Shown in pieces: positions 43,581-53,302 of a stretch of DNA of 64,000 bases. The DNA lies in NCBI RefSeq assembly GCF_051251695.1, contig NZ_JBPOEU010000007.1:87188-151187 (forward strand), read 5' to 3'. The notes under the pieces are model-generated. The model did not search any database and was not told the DNA's origin. It was given only the letters and a program-made list of their open reading frames with translations. Position numbers and translations under genes: made by a program. Source of the DNA: Maritalea sp051251695 (GTDB lineage Bacteria > Pseudomonadota > Alphaproteobacteria > Rhizobiales > Devosiaceae). The first letter of the stretch is position 1; each line of letters starts with the position of its first letter.

Positions 43581-44462
43581 TCAATCTTCATCAAGCAAAT
43601 AAGCAGCAAGTGCGGATAAATCCTCTGGCGTCCAGTGGGTCAAACTCTCATTGATCACCTCGCCCATGGCGCCGCCAAGCGTATCAAAATCCGGATCAAA
43701 CCCACCCGTTAACGCATCAACCAGCGTTTCAGCGTCATATCCGCGTTCCTTAAGCGTTGCTGCGTCAATTGCCGGGAAAAATGGTTTGGAACCCGTTGGG
43801 GTTCCTTTAAAATGTTGATCTGTTTGCGCTGCGCCAAAAATATTTCTCGGCGTATGGCATGCGCCGCAATGGGCTGGGCCATTGGCCAAATAGGCCCCAC
43901 GGTTCCAAAGTCCGGATTTAGATATATCGGGTGTAAAGCGCTCTGGGTGGAAAAACAGGCGTTTCCAGCCCTGCATTGAAAGCCTGATATTGAACGGAAA
44001 TCCAATTGAATGGTCCGCTGCCTTTTGAGCCACCGGCGCGCTGGCCATCAGTGCGACATATAAATCCACCATGTCTTGATCCGACATTTTGGTATAGCTG
44101 TCGAACGGGAACGATGGATAAAGATGTTTGTTACCCGGTGAAATCCCGTTGCTCATCGCGTGGGAAAACTCTTCTAGGCTCCAGGCCCCAATTCCGGCTT
44201 GCTTATCTGAAGTTATGTTGGGCGGAATAAAATCACCGAACGGGGTTTTAAGTGGCAATCCGCCTGCAAGGTAGGCGCCACCGCCCTCAATATCCGTGTG
44301 ACACGCGACACATCCGGCAGTCCGAATGACGTAATTGCCGCGCACCACGTCGCCGGTAAGGTTGAGATTTCGCGCTGGCCCATTTACCGGCCAAAAGAAA
44401 TAGGCAGCCCCAGCAAAGCCGATGACCACCAGTGCGACTAGAAACAAAAACCGACGCTGCAT
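43581..44462 (-). CDS. Dihaem c-type cytochrome
   Basis: A 293-residue exported or membrane-anchored protein with one N-terminal span (about 5-23). There are two haem-binding sites, CVACH near residue 51 and CGACH near residue 201, and methionines that could be axial ligands. It resembles the cytochrome c subunit of alcohol/aldehyde dehydrogenases or of gluconate-type enzymes, but no such dehydrogenase is adjacent. Instead it follows ccdA and a thioredoxin gene, a natural link because CcdA keeps haem-site cysteines reduced for cytochrome c assembly. Confidence 0.87.
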   Translation of the reverse strand: MQRRFLFLVALVVIGFAGAAYFFWPVNGPARNLNLTGDVVRGNYVIRTAGCVACHTDIEGGGAYLAGGLPLKTPFGDFIPPNITSDKQAGIGAWSLEEFSHAMSNGISPGNKHLYPSFPFDSYTKMSDQDMVDLYVALMASAPVAQKAADHSIGFPFNIRLSMQGWKRLFFHPERFTPDISKSGLWNRGAYLANGPAHCGACHTPRNIFGAAQTDQHFKGTPTGSKPFFPAIDAATLKERGYDAETLVDALTGGFDPDFDTLGGAMGEVINESLTHWTPEDLSALAAYLLDED

Positions 44463-44516
44463 AATATTCTCCCCTTAGGTTGATTATTCACGCAGCGCCA
44501 TCGCTGTCAAATCCGT

Positions 44517-44918
44517 TTAAAGCCCAAGCTCCAACAATGTCTGGATTTTTTTGGCACTTGTCTGTGCAACAACACGGCCCAATTCGTCTTTACCTTTAAA
44601 AATGACCAACGTGGATCGACGTGGAATTTTGTGCCAAGCTATCACATCGTCTGAAATCGGATTATCCCAATCTACGCGAATAATTTGAACATCTCGGTAT
44701 CGCGCGTCGGCAGACTGCAAATTGCCCAGCACATTTTCTTGCTGCCGACAGGTCCCACACCAACTCGCATAAAAATCAAGCAAATAGGGTTTTCCGCTTT
44801 GCTCAGCTTTTGCTAACACAGCCGGGCTATAATCCACATAGTCGGTAGCACTTGCACTACCAACAACGGACAGCAACAGTGCCATCACGACCGAAAACTT
44901 AATCAATATTTGTCGCAT
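44517..44918 (-). CDS. Exported thioredoxin-like protein
   Basis: A 133-residue protein with a signal or anchor segment (about 5-24) and a thioredoxin fold carrying the redox site WCGTC in DFYASWCGTCRQQENVL; the cis-proline region is RSTLVIFKG-like. It is similar to the C-terminal domain of DsbD. With CcdA encoded just upstream it would receive electrons across the membrane. GGAGG lies 5 bases before the ATG at 44918. Confidence 0.85.
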   Translation of the reverse strand: MRQILIKFSVVMALLLSVVGSASATDYVDYSPAVLAKAEQSGKPYLLDFYASWCGTCRQQENVLGNLQSADARYRDVQIIRVDWDNPISDDVIAWHKIPRRSTLVIFKGKDELGRVVAQTSAKKIQTLLELGL

Positions 44919-44936
44919 CACGACCTCCTAAAAATT

Positions 44937-45653
44937 CTAAAGACTTACAGACAACTCAATCAACCAAAGCGGTAGATTATCCAGCGCCCAAATTTCAATT
45001 ATGCGATCAATGTGAAACCAAAGGGCCAATCCAACCAACAACAAGGCAACGCCCATTATAGGCTTTGCATATTGGGAAATAGAATTAAGCGCATCCCGTC
45101 TTTGCCCAATTAACTCACGCGACCCGTAACTTAGCGCCAACACAATTGTTGCCGCCCCGAGCGAAAATACAGCCATAATCCCCAGCGCAAATAAATAGCT
45201 CTCACCTTGGCTCGCCAGCCCAATCGCGCCGCCCAATGTTGGCCCAATACAGGGTGACCACGCCACACCCAACAGCACGCCTGTTAAGGCTTGTCCAACA
45301 AGATTGCTGTCGTCAATTTCATTGATCGTCTTATTGCCGCCAACGGCCAAGCCGCCCGTAACTTTTGAAAACTGACGTTCAAACTGCGGCACTACCAAAA
45401 TCACCCCAAAGGCAATCATAATGCCAGCACCGAACCGCGAAATCGCGTCTTGGTCCAGCCCAACAGTTTGCGCGACGGTGTAAACAAGAAACCCAACGAT
45501 GGTAAAAGAGGCAGCAAGACCAACCGCCATCGCCACTGGCCCAAGCCTGTTTTTAGAAACAGACCCAGCCAACACAATAGGCAGCAACGGCAACACGCAA
45601 GGGTTGATCAGCGTTAGCAAACCCGCCAAATAGGCAAATACAAAGTCCAGCAC
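44937..45653 (-). CDS. ccdA: CcdA/DsbD transmembrane-domain thiol transporter
   Basis: A 238-residue membrane protein with six spans. Conserved cysteines are in LINPCVLPLLP near residue 18 and VAWSPCIGPTLGG near residue 127, which carry reducing equivalents from cytoplasmic thioredoxin to the periplasm. A GTG at 45653 is preferred because GAGGG precedes it; a TTG at 45668 is the only upstream alternative. Together with the next gene it makes a split DsbD. Confidence 0.87.
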   Translation of the reverse strand: MLDFVFAYLAGLLTLINPCVLPLLPIVLAGSVSKNRLGPVAMAVGLAASFTIVGFLVYTVAQTVGLDQDAISRFGAGIMIAFGVILVVPQFERQFSKVTGGLAVGGNKTINEIDDSNLVGQALTGVLLGVAWSPCIGPTLGGAIGLASQGESYLFALGIMAVFSLGAATIVLALSYGSRELIGQRRDALNSISQYAKPIMGVALLLVGLALWFHIDRIIEIWALDNLPLWLIELSVSL

Positions 45654-45737
45654 TGCACCCTCTTTCAAATCACTATATAAACACTTACAGCATCAAACCA
45701 GCGGGTGCTGCTAACCTTTTGTCACAAGCGTGTGAAC

Positions 45738-45768
45738 AAAAAAGGCTGCCCGGTTATCCCGCGCAGCC
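45738..45768 (-). terminator. Terminator of the TRAP transporter operon
   Basis: On the complement GGCTGC...GCAGCC with an inner CGGG/CCGG pairing (45744-45768) is followed by six T, 26 bases after the dctM stop. Confidence 0.85.
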
Positions 45769-45793
45769 AATATTCTGATCAGTCATCAATTGC

Positions 45794-47167
45794 CTAGAAC
45801 AGCGTTCTTGGCAACCATGTCACAATGCTTGGGAATACCCACAACAAGCCGAGTGCGATCAACTGAATAACGATAAACGGCATCACCCCGGCATAAAGAT
45901 CGCTGGTCTTGAAATCAGCGGGGGCAACCCCTCGCAAATAGAACAGCGCAAACCCAAAGGGCGGCGTGAGGAAACTTGTTTGCAAGTTAATCGCAATCAT
46001 AATCCCAAGCCACAATGGATCATAACCAAGCGCAATGAGGATCGGGCCAACAATTGGCACCACAACATAAATGATCTCGATGAAATCAAGGAAAAACCCA
46101 AGAAAGAACATCAATATCATCACAAGAAGAAGCGCTGAAAACGCACCGCCCGGCAGGTTGCGCAAGAACTCTGCAATCACATCATCGCCGCCAAAGCCCT
46201 TAAAGACCGTCGAAAAAAGGCCCGCTCCGATGATGATCAAAAAGACCATCGAAGACACTTTCACCGTTTCCAAGCCAACTTCTTTGAACAGGGTGAAGCT
46301 AAATTTCTTGGCACGCCACGCAAGAACAGCAGCACCCGCTGCACCCACTGCGGCAGATTCTGTTGGTGTTGCGATACCAGCTAAGATTGAACCCAACACC
46401 AAAATGATCAACATAAGGGGTGGTGCAACCGCCTGAATGAGTGTTCCAACGCTTGGCGCAGTAACGCTTTCATCTTTCATCGACGGCACATCTTGTGGCC
46501 GAATGATGGTCAGGATGAATATCCAAAGCAGATAGAGCCCGACAAGCATTAAGCCAGGGAACAAAGCCCCTGCAAACAAGTCAATTGCGGTTACCGGTTC
46601 GGGAGCCAAATTGCCTGTAAGGGCGGCCGCTTCTTCGTTCACACCCTGCAAAATACTCGCAAGCAAAACCAAAACAATAGACGGCGGGATGATCTGCCCC
46701 AACGTACCGGACGCGCAAATGATACCGCCAGCAATTTTGGGGTTGTATCCAGCCTTAAGCATCACTGGCAAACTCATCAGGCCCATGGTCACAACGGTCG
46801 CGCCAACAATGCCGGTAGACGCAGCAAGCAACGCGCCAACAATAATCACGGAATATCCAAGACCACCGCGAATTTTACCAAACAATTGACCCATCGATTC
46901 AAGCAATTGGCCAGCAATATCCGATCGCTGCAATATGACGCCCATATAGACAAACAGCGGCACTGCCACCAACGGCTCGTTTTTCATCAACGAGAATATC
47001 CGCGTTGGCGAAAGATTCAAAAATGCGAAATGAAACAGATCAAGTTGATCGCCGAGAAAGGCAAATATGATGGCCGTTCCAGCAAGCGATAACGCCACGG
47101 GAAAACCAAGGAGCAACACAAAAATCGTTACCCCGAACATTACAAAAGCTAAGATTTCTGGGGTCAT
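45794..47167 (-). CDS. TRAP transporter large permease (DctM type)
   Basis: A 457-residue membrane protein with about 12 spans, typical of the ion-translocating subunit of tripartite ATP-independent periplasmic transporters (IT superfamily). Characteristic segments are GILCASGTLGQIIPPSI-like (here GGIICASGTLGQIIPPSIV) and LNLQTSFLTPPFG-like (INLQTSFLTPPFGFALFYL). Its ATG overlaps the small-permease stop by 4 bases. Confidence 0.92.
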   Translation of the reverse strand: MTPEILAFVMFGVTIFVLLLGFPVALSLAGTAIIFAFLGDQLDLFHFAFLNLSPTRIFSLMKNEPLVAVPLFVYMGVILQRSDIAGQLLESMGQLFGKIRGGLGYSVIIVGALLAASTGIVGATVVTMGLMSLPVMLKAGYNPKIAGGIICASGTLGQIIPPSIVLVLLASILQGVNEEAAALTGNLAPEPVTAIDLFAGALFPGLMLVGLYLLWIFILTIIRPQDVPSMKDESVTAPSVGTLIQAVAPPLMLIILVLGSILAGIATPTESAAVGAAGAAVLAWRAKKFSFTLFKEVGLETVKVSSMVFLIIIGAGLFSTVFKGFGGDDVIAEFLRNLPGGAFSALLLVMILMFFLGFFLDFIEIIYVVVPIVGPILIALGYDPLWLGIMIAINLQTSFLTPPFGFALFYLRGVAPADFKTSDLYAGVMPFIVIQLIALGLLWVFPSIVTWLPRTLF

Positions 47168-47724
47168 GTGAGCGGCTCATCTTCGTCTTCTACCAAGCGA
47201 ACACGTTCGCCGGTAATGATTGTGTCTAGCGAACGTAGCGTCATGGACAAAACCTGCAGGCCCAAAAGGATGGCCAACACTGGAATGGCTGCCTTTAAGA
47301 CATAAAGTGCAGGCAAACCACCTGCTTCCGGAGATGTCTCAAGACGGGAGAATGATCTATAGAAGAAGTCCATCCCGCGCCCATAAATCAGCCACAAAAC
47401 CGGGGCGGCCAAAAAGATTGAACCGAAAAAATTCACAAATGCTTTGTAGCGATCCGATGCACCCGAATAGATCAAATCGATTCGCACATGCCCATCATGC
47501 AAAAGCGTGTATCCCGCGCCGAGCATGAAAACAAATGCGTGCATCCAGATGTAAGTTTCCTGCATCCACACATCGCCATATGAAAAAACATATCGCAAAA
47601 CAACAACTAAGAAGACATTTAAAACCAGCAGCAGAGCCAGCCAAGACAATACTTGACCCACCATCTCATTGATCCGATCAATGAGCCCAGCCACAAGTCT
47701 GATACCATTTATCAGCCCAGACAT
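47164..47724 (-). CDS. TRAP transporter small permease (DctQ type)
   Basis: A 186-residue membrane protein with four spans and the conserved WMQETYIWMHAFVFMLGAGY region (about 72-91). The ATG at 47724 is preceded by GGGGGAG; the frame opens 23 codons earlier but without a site. It sits between the binding-protein gene and dctM. Confidence 0.9.
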   Translation of the reverse strand: MSGLINGIRLVAGLIDRINEMVGQVLSWLALLLVLNVFLVVVLRYVFSYGDVWMQETYIWMHAFVFMLGAGYTLLHDGHVRIDLIYSGASDRYKAFVNFFGSIFLAAPVLWLIYGRGMDFFYRSFSRLETSPEAGGLPALYVLKAAIPVLAILLGLQVLSMTLRSLDTIITGERVRLVEDEDEPLT

Positions 47725-47763
47725 CGTACTCCCCCCAAAGGATATTTTCCCACTATAGGGTAT

Positions 47764-47791
47764 AATAAAGGCGGGACCAAATGACCCCGCC
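47764..47791 (-). terminator. Intercistronic hairpin between dctP and dctQ
   Basis: GGCGGG/CCCGCC form a stem followed on the complement by TTTATTATA, inside the TRAP operon. It may cause partial termination or protect the dctP mRNA, giving more binding protein than permease. Confidence 0.6.
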
Positions 47792-47813
47792 AATAGGTTT
47801 AAACCATCAAAAT

Positions 47814-48914
47814 TTAGACGGTTTTGAAGTTCGCAGAAGTCCGCGCATTCATGAATTTACCTTCAGAAATGCCTGACCATTGAACCATGCCTTCACGCCA
47901 CTCAACAATTGAGTTGTAAAGTTTGGTTGCTTCTGGTGACTTTTTAGCCAATTCAGCTGTCACTTCAGGTGTACGCTCGCCAATAGCTTGCAACAACTCA
48001 TCAGAATATGGCTTCAACTGAACGCCATGTTCGTCGACAAGTTTTTTCAATGACGCGTTGTTCACCGCTTGGAAACGGGACAAAATGCCCAAGTTTGTGG
48101 CCATCGCCGCTTGCTCAATTGCAGAGCGTTGCGTGTCGGTAAGACCGTCCCATGCGCCTTTATCAAAGAATGAGTCAAGAACCGTAGCTGGCTCGTGCCA
48201 ACCAGGATAATAGTAGTTCTTTACAACTTTAAAGAAGCCAGCACCCAGATCAGCCGCAGGACCGATCCACTCTGTGCCGTCAATTGCGCCAGATGTTAGA
48301 GCTGGAAGCACGTCAGAACCTGGCAGCAAAACAACGTTCACGCCAAAAGTTTTCAACACTTCACCGCCAAGTCCCGGCATACGGAACTTAAGGCCGTCCA
48401 AGTCAGCAACGGTGTTGATGTCTTTAGCGAACCAGCCACCCATTTGGTTGCCGGTATTGCCCATTGGCAAGAACTTTAGACCAAGCGGATTGTAGCTTGT
48501 TTCGTCAGCAAGCTCGATGCCGCCGCCATAATAGAACCAAGCGTTCTGTTCTTGCGCGTTCAAACCATAAGGCAAAGCCGCCACGAACGAGATCGCATCA
48601 GACTTACCGCCCCAATAATATGGTGCGCCAAAGCCCATTTGTGCAGTACCAGACTGCACAGCATCAAGTGCTTCAAGACCACCAACAAGTTCGCCAGAGT
48701 GATACATCTTGATCTCAAGGCTACCTTCTGTAAGCGTATTGACCGTCTTACCGAAATTTTCAAGCGCTGCGCCCAAAAGGCCAGCTTTACCAAAAGCCGA
48801 AACGCCGACCCATTGCTGGCGACCTTGCGACAATGCTGGCGATGCCAACGTTGCGGCACCGGCGGCACCGGCTACGGTTACACCTGCTTTTTTGAAAAAC
48901 TCACGTCTTTTCAT
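47814..48914 (-). CDS. TRAP transporter solute-binding protein (DctP/TakP family)
   Basis: A 366-residue periplasmic protein with a twin-arginine leader, MKRREFFKKAG, followed by an Ala-rich hydrophobic stretch and a signal-peptidase site near ALSQ. The mature part has TRAP signatures QSGTAQMGFGAPYYWGG (in part) and GLKFRMPGLGGEVLKTFGV (in part), where the arginine usually binds the carboxylate of the substrate. It is closest in look to TakP-like binders of 2-oxo acids, a guess from family features. GGGAGGAA precedes the ATG. Confidence 0.9.
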   Translation of the reverse strand: MKRREFFKKAGVTVAGAAGAATLASPALSQGRQQWVGVSAFGKAGLLGAALENFGKTVNTLTEGSLEIKMYHSGELVGGLEALDAVQSGTAQMGFGAPYYWGGKSDAISFVAALPYGLNAQEQNAWFYYGGGIELADETSYNPLGLKFLPMGNTGNQMGGWFAKDINTVADLDGLKFRMPGLGGEVLKTFGVNVVLLPGSDVLPALTSGAIDGTEWIGPAADLGAGFFKVVKNYYYPGWHEPATVLDSFFDKGAWDGLTDTQRSAIEQAAMATNLGILSRFQAVNNASLKKLVDEHGVQLKPYSDELLQAIGERTPEVTAELAKKSPEATKLYNSIVEWREGMVQWSGISEGKFMNARTSANFKTV

Positions 48915-49170
48915 TCGTTCCTCCCAAATCATTCAAATTCATTGCAGCGGCAAAACCCCGCGCAAAAGTAAACAAGGCCCAAACGCGTTTCGCCTGCACC
49001 TTGGCCCACAGTCCAACCGTATTTTTTACAACTTTCAAGCAGAAACAGCACCACATGCGGATTTCTGGGTAGATGAATTCGCCTAGATACAAAAATTACC
49101 CATAAATACGGAGATCACCGTGAGAAAAAATGTTAAATTGTTGAACCACTGTTCTTGAGAACCATGCAAA

Positions 49171-50559
49171 ATGACCTTTCGGCAACAAATTCTTGCGCTC
49201 ACCACCATCCCGCTTTTGCTGGCAATTCTTGCCATTACAACATTGGTGACCTGGCAATCTAGCCAATTGTCAAAAGAAGGTATTCAAACGTTTGAGCAAT
49301 CGATGCTGAACGCCAAGCAGGACGAACTTCAAAACTATATTGAAATGGCTCTCACCGCCATTAATCCAATATATCTAAATGCCAGCCCTGACGACGAAAT
49401 CGCAAAAGAGCAGGTCAAACTGATCCTCAAACGTTTGAGTTTTGGCGAAGACGGCTATTTCTACGTCTATCATTATGACGGCACGAATGTTGTCCATCCT
49501 CGCCAGCCATTTCGGGTTGGCAAAAACTGGGCAGATCATCCAGATGTCGCAGCACTTTTAAATTACGCAAAGAACGGCGGCGGCTACCATCGCTATGTCT
49601 GGGAAAAGCCTTCATCCAATGAAAGTTCTGATAAACTGGGATACGCCGTAGGGCTTGAAAAATGGCAGTGGATGATCGGTACCGGCGCTTACATTGACGA
49701 CATTTTGGAACAAACCGAGGCGGCCAATCAGAGCCTGAGCAACACAGTGAACCAAACTTTTTGGTTGGTTGCCTTGATCACTGTACCTGCGGTTTTCGCG
49801 GTGTTTGGCACCGGCATTATCATGAACTTGCGCGAGCGCCGCTTGGCAGACGGCAAGCTTAAAGAACTTACCCAACGTATCGTTGATACCCAAGAAGAAG
49901 AACGGTCGCGAATTGCTCGCGAGCTGCATGACGGGATAAGCCAAAACATGGTGGGGGTTCGCTATGTGCTCGACCTTGCAGAACGACAGGTACGGGAAGG
50001 CAAAAGCACAGCCCTTGAAACCATTGAACGTGGCGCGGGTGCGCTAAATACCGCCATTAAAGAAGTCCGCCGCATATCCCATGATTTACGGCCCGGGCAA
50101 CTTGATGATTTGGGTTTAAGTGCCGCATTAGAATCGCTGATCAGCAACTTTGAAGAACGCACCGACATTGTTGTTGATTTTGAAAGCGTTGCCTTCAAAA
50201 ACGTTCTCCCGTTCGACGCCAAAACCGCAATCTATCGTATTGCCCAAGAAGCGCTGAGCAACATCGAACGGCATTCAGGCGCCGACCATGTCAAACTCGT
50301 CCTTAAAAGCAACAATTCAGGGCTAGAGATGAAAATCATCGATAACGGTCGTGGATTTGTTGCCCAGCAAAACCCAAAAGACAAAACTGTTGGCCCGTCC
50401 GGCGGCCTCGGGCTACGTAATATGCAGGAACGGATGGAACACTTTGGCGGCAATCTAGATGTGTTGAGCACACCAAAAGGCACTAGACTTGTTGCGCGGT
50501 TGCCACGGTCCATTTATCTCACCAACACCAAAGAACCAACGGAGATGCAAGACGCATGA
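49171..50559 (+). CDS. Sensor histidine kinase with periplasmic Cache domain
   Basis: A 462-residue membrane kinase. It has a first span at about 8-29, a single Cache sensor domain (about 35-190, FGEDGYFYVYHYDGTNVVHP in part, GLEKWQWMIGTGAYIDDI), a second span at 197-219, a HisKA_3 dimerisation domain with phosphoacceptor H253 in ARELHDGISQ, and a HATPase domain (NIERHSG, DNGRGF, GLGLRNMQERM). Its stop overlaps the response-regulator start by 4 bases. It is divergent from the TRAP operon; Cache kinases next to TRAP genes usually sense the carboxylate that is carried. Confidence 0.9.
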   Translation: MTFRQQILALTTIPLLLAILAITTLVTWQSSQLSKEGIQTFEQSMLNAKQDELQNYIEMALTAINPIYLNASPDDEIAKEQVKLILKRLSFGEDGYFYVYHYDGTNVVHPRQPFRVGKNWADHPDVAALLNYAKNGGGYHRYVWEKPSSNESSDKLGYAVGLEKWQWMIGTGAYIDDILEQTEAANQSLSNTVNQTFWLVALITVPAVFAVFGTGIIMNLRERRLADGKLKELTQRIVDTQEEERSRIARELHDGISQNMVGVRYVLDLAERQVREGKSTALETIERGAGALNTAIKEVRRISHDLRPGQLDDLGLSAALESLISNFEERTDIVVDFESVAFKNVLPFDAKTAIYRIAQEALSNIERHSGADHVKLVLKSNNSGLEMKIIDNGRGFVAQQNPKDKTVGPSGGLGLRNMQERMEHFGGNLDVLSTPKGTRLVARLPRSIYLTNTKEPTEMQDA

Positions 50560-51191
50560 ACACACCTATCAAAGTGATGTTGATCGACGACCACCCATTG
50601 GTGCTAGAAGGCATTCGCTCCGTATTGGAGACGTACGACCACATCGAAGTGGTCGGCGCACAACCCTCAGCCAAAACCGGCCTTGGGGTTGCTCGAAACA
50701 CACTGCCGGACGTGGTGTTGATGGACATCAACATGCCCGAAATGAACGGCATTGACGCGATCGAACTCTTCAAAGATCAATTGCCAAACACCAAATTGCT
50801 AATGCTTTCAATGCATGATAGCCGAGAATATATTTCAACGTCCACCATGTATGGGGCGTCCGGTTATGTGCTAAAGGATGTTTCGACGTCAGAAATCGTT
50901 ACCGCAATTGAAACGGTTGCTGCAGGCGGCACTTACTTTTCGACCGGTGTTTCACAAGTTTTAATGGGCGAAGACACCAAACAAAGCGTCAGCTCGCTCC
51001 TCACCACACGAGAACAAGCCGTTCTATTGTTGGTTGCGGAAGGGTTCTCCAACAAGGACGTGGCGGTGAAATTGGATATCTCTATCAGAACGGTCGAAAC
51101 CCACCGCAAAAACATCAAGAAGAAACTCGGTATTGCAACGACAGCAGGCTTAACCAGATATGTCATCGCCAATGGACTATCCAGTATTTGA
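50556..51191 (+). CDS. LuxR/NarL family response regulator
   Basis: A 211-residue regulator with a receiver domain (phosphoacceptor D57 in VVLMDINMPEMNG, acidic D11/D12, lysine in GYVLKD) and a C-terminal LuxR helix-turn-helix (about 145-205, LTTREQAVLLLVAEGFSNKD, then RTVETHRKNIKKKLG). It is paired with the Cache kinase by a 4-base overlap. Likely target: the divergent TRAP operon. Confidence 0.93.
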   Translation: MNTPIKVMLIDDHPLVLEGIRSVLETYDHIEVVGAQPSAKTGLGVARNTLPDVVLMDINMPEMNGIDAIELFKDQLPNTKLLMLSMHDSREYISTSTMYGASGYVLKDVSTSEIVTAIETVAAGGTYFSTGVSQVLMGEDTKQSVSSLLTTREQAVLLLVAEGFSNKDVAVKLDISIRTVETHRKNIKKKLGIATTAGLTRYVIANGLSSI

Positions 51192-51192
51192 T

Positions 51193-53184
51193 TTAGCCCG
51201 TTTTCGCCAATTTATGCGCGGCAAACTCAGCAATAACCGCTGAAGGTTTTCCAGTTGGTTTGCCAAAATAATAGCCTTGCAAAATATCGCACCCTGCCGT
51301 TTTCAAAGCCTGAACCTGCTCCTTGGTTTCCACGCCTTCCGCAACGACTTTAAGTTGGAGTGACTTGGACAGTCCAATAACGCAATGCACGACGGCATCG
51401 TCAGCCTCGCCCAGCTTAAAATTTGTAATGAACGAGCGATCAATTTTCAACTTGGTCAAAGGAAGCCGCGTCAAATAGCTCAGCGACGAATAGCCAGTGC
51501 CAAAATCGTCCATTGCAATACCAACACCAAGCTGGCGCAATTCGTCCAGCGTCTCGCGAACCTTTACCGTGTCAAAAACCAACACGCCTTCAGTGATCTC
51601 CAATTCGAGCCGTTTGGGCTCAAGTCCACTTTTATTTAGCGCGTCACGCACGCAGGTCACAATCTGTGCGTCACGCAATTGCAAGGGTGAAAGATTGACG
51701 GCAATCGTGAGGTCGCCCCCCCAGCGCGCGGCTTCGGTGCAGGCCGTTTCAAGTGCCCACATGCCAAGCGGTTGAATCAATCCGCTTTGTTCCGCAACAT
51801 TGATAAATTCCTCTGGGGAAATGGGGCCTAGTTCTGAATGCGTCCACCGCGCAAGCGCTTCAAAACCAACAAGTTGGCCAGTTTTAGCCATCACTTGAGG
51901 CTGAAAATGCAATTGCAATTCACCCCCACTTATTGCCGTACGCAGATCACGCTCTAACCGGAACTTGTGCTTTTGTATCTGTTCCAATTCAAGCGTGAAT
52001 ACCGACCATCTACCACGCCCGTTTTCTTTAGCATTATAAAGGGCCAAATCACTTCGTTTGAGCAATTGGTCACTATCCAAGGCGTGAAATGGATAAGTCG
52101 CAGCTCCAATTGATATATTGGCAACGATATTGTTTTGTTCAATCATAAATGGCGGCACCATTGCACCCACCAAATTGTTGCAAATACGGTCAAGTCGACC
52201 CCGAATAAATTGATCGCGCAAAATCACCACAAATTCGTCACCGGACAGCCGGTAAACAAGATCATCTTGCCAAAGCTGTTGTTTTATCCGATTTCCGACC
52301 TCTTTCAGCACAGCATCGCCCGCGCCGTGTCCATAAAGGTCATTAATTTGCTTGAACTTATCTACATCGATACTCAAAAGGGCGATCTCGCTACCCTTCG
52401 TGGATGCCTCCTGAACCAATCGGGGTAAATCCATATGGAACCGGCGTCTGTTGGGCAATCCAGTTAGAGAATCAAAGAAAGCGAGCTTTATGGCTTCTTT
52501 TTCCGCCTTGCGCCGCTGACGCCCCCAATAAAACAGCGTGACCATGACAACCAGCGCCAAGAAAGCCAAAATGGTGGCCGTAATGAAACTGGTGAATTGA
52601 ACACCGCGTTCCATAACCCCTTCAATTTGATGCCGGTCCACTTCAATACTCACAACGCCGCGCGGCACACCAAACTTGGTCATGGGGATAATCACAACCA
52701 ACGAAGACTTGCCATTGCGATCATCAGGACTGTGCATAAATACCACAGTCTTCAACTCGCGCATTGAGCTTCGAACAGCCGCATCAAAATCCACATCGTC
52801 GAATGAGCGCAGCCGGGGCATCCCACCTGCGATAAACACTTCGCCGAATTTGGTGAAAACCACGTAGCCGTTAATTTGGCCGAAATGGTCAACCGACTGA
52901 AACTCAACCGGATGGAACAGGTCCACATCGGTCGATCTTTCGCTATCTCCATGCAAAATTGAAGCGGCGATCTTGTCGGTAATATTAGTCTCGAACTCTA
53001 CTGGTTCTCCGGGCAGATCAAATTGGGTCTTTAAGGTCGCAAGCCAATCACGCGCAAGCAAGCGTGCATCTAATGACGACAGGTCCTGGACGATGGCAGG
53101 CGCTAGGAACGCCGACGTGAAAACCAACATCAAGAACGCCGATAGAATTAACGCAAAAGAACCCAAAAAGCCGAACCGACTCAT
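51193..53184 (-). CDS. Membrane GGDEF-EAL protein
   Basis: A 663-residue protein predicted to handle cyclic di-GMP. Spans at about 7-30 and 198-220 enclose a periplasmic sensor domain of about 165 residues. The GGDEF domain (about 235-395) has SGDEF at the signature (YRLSGDEFVVIL), a one-residue change from GGDEF, so cyclase activity is uncertain. The EAL domain (about 405-655) keeps the catalytic motifs EALARW, NLSPLQL, EITEGVL, DDFGTGYSSLSYL, KIDRSFI and EGVET, so phosphodiesterase activity is expected. It converges with the response-regulator gene, one base apart. Confidence 0.92.
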   Translation of the reverse strand: MSRFGFLGSFALILSAFLMLVFTSAFLAPAIVQDLSSLDARLLARDWLATLKTQFDLPGEPVEFETNITDKIAASILHGDSERSTDVDLFHPVEFQSVDHFGQINGYVVFTKFGEVFIAGGMPRLRSFDDVDFDAAVRSSMRELKTVVFMHSPDDRNGKSSLVVIIPMTKFGVPRGVVSIEVDRHQIEGVMERGVQFTSFITATILAFLALVVMVTLFYWGRQRRKAEKEAIKLAFFDSLTGLPNRRRFHMDLPRLVQEASTKGSEIALLSIDVDKFKQINDLYGHGAGDAVLKEVGNRIKQQLWQDDLVYRLSGDEFVVILRDQFIRGRLDRICNNLVGAMVPPFMIEQNNIVANISIGAATYPFHALDSDQLLKRSDLALYNAKENGRGRWSVFTLELEQIQKHKFRLERDLRTAISGGELQLHFQPQVMAKTGQLVGFEALARWTHSELGPISPEEFINVAEQSGLIQPLGMWALETACTEAARWGGDLTIAVNLSPLQLRDAQIVTCVRDALNKSGLEPKRLELEITEGVLVFDTVKVRETLDELRQLGVGIAMDDFGTGYSSLSYLTRLPLTKLKIDRSFITNFKLGEADDAVVHCVIGLSKSLQLKVVAEGVETKEQVQALKTAGCDILQGYYFGKPTGKPSAVIAEFAAHKLAKTG

Positions 53185-53302
53185 AAATACCTCAAATAAT
53201 ATCTATCGACAATTAGACCAGCTAAATGTGACAGATACATAACTATTTGGGCTTTACAGTCATGTTAAGTAATTGTTAATAATAGATATTATTGGAAATC
53301 AA

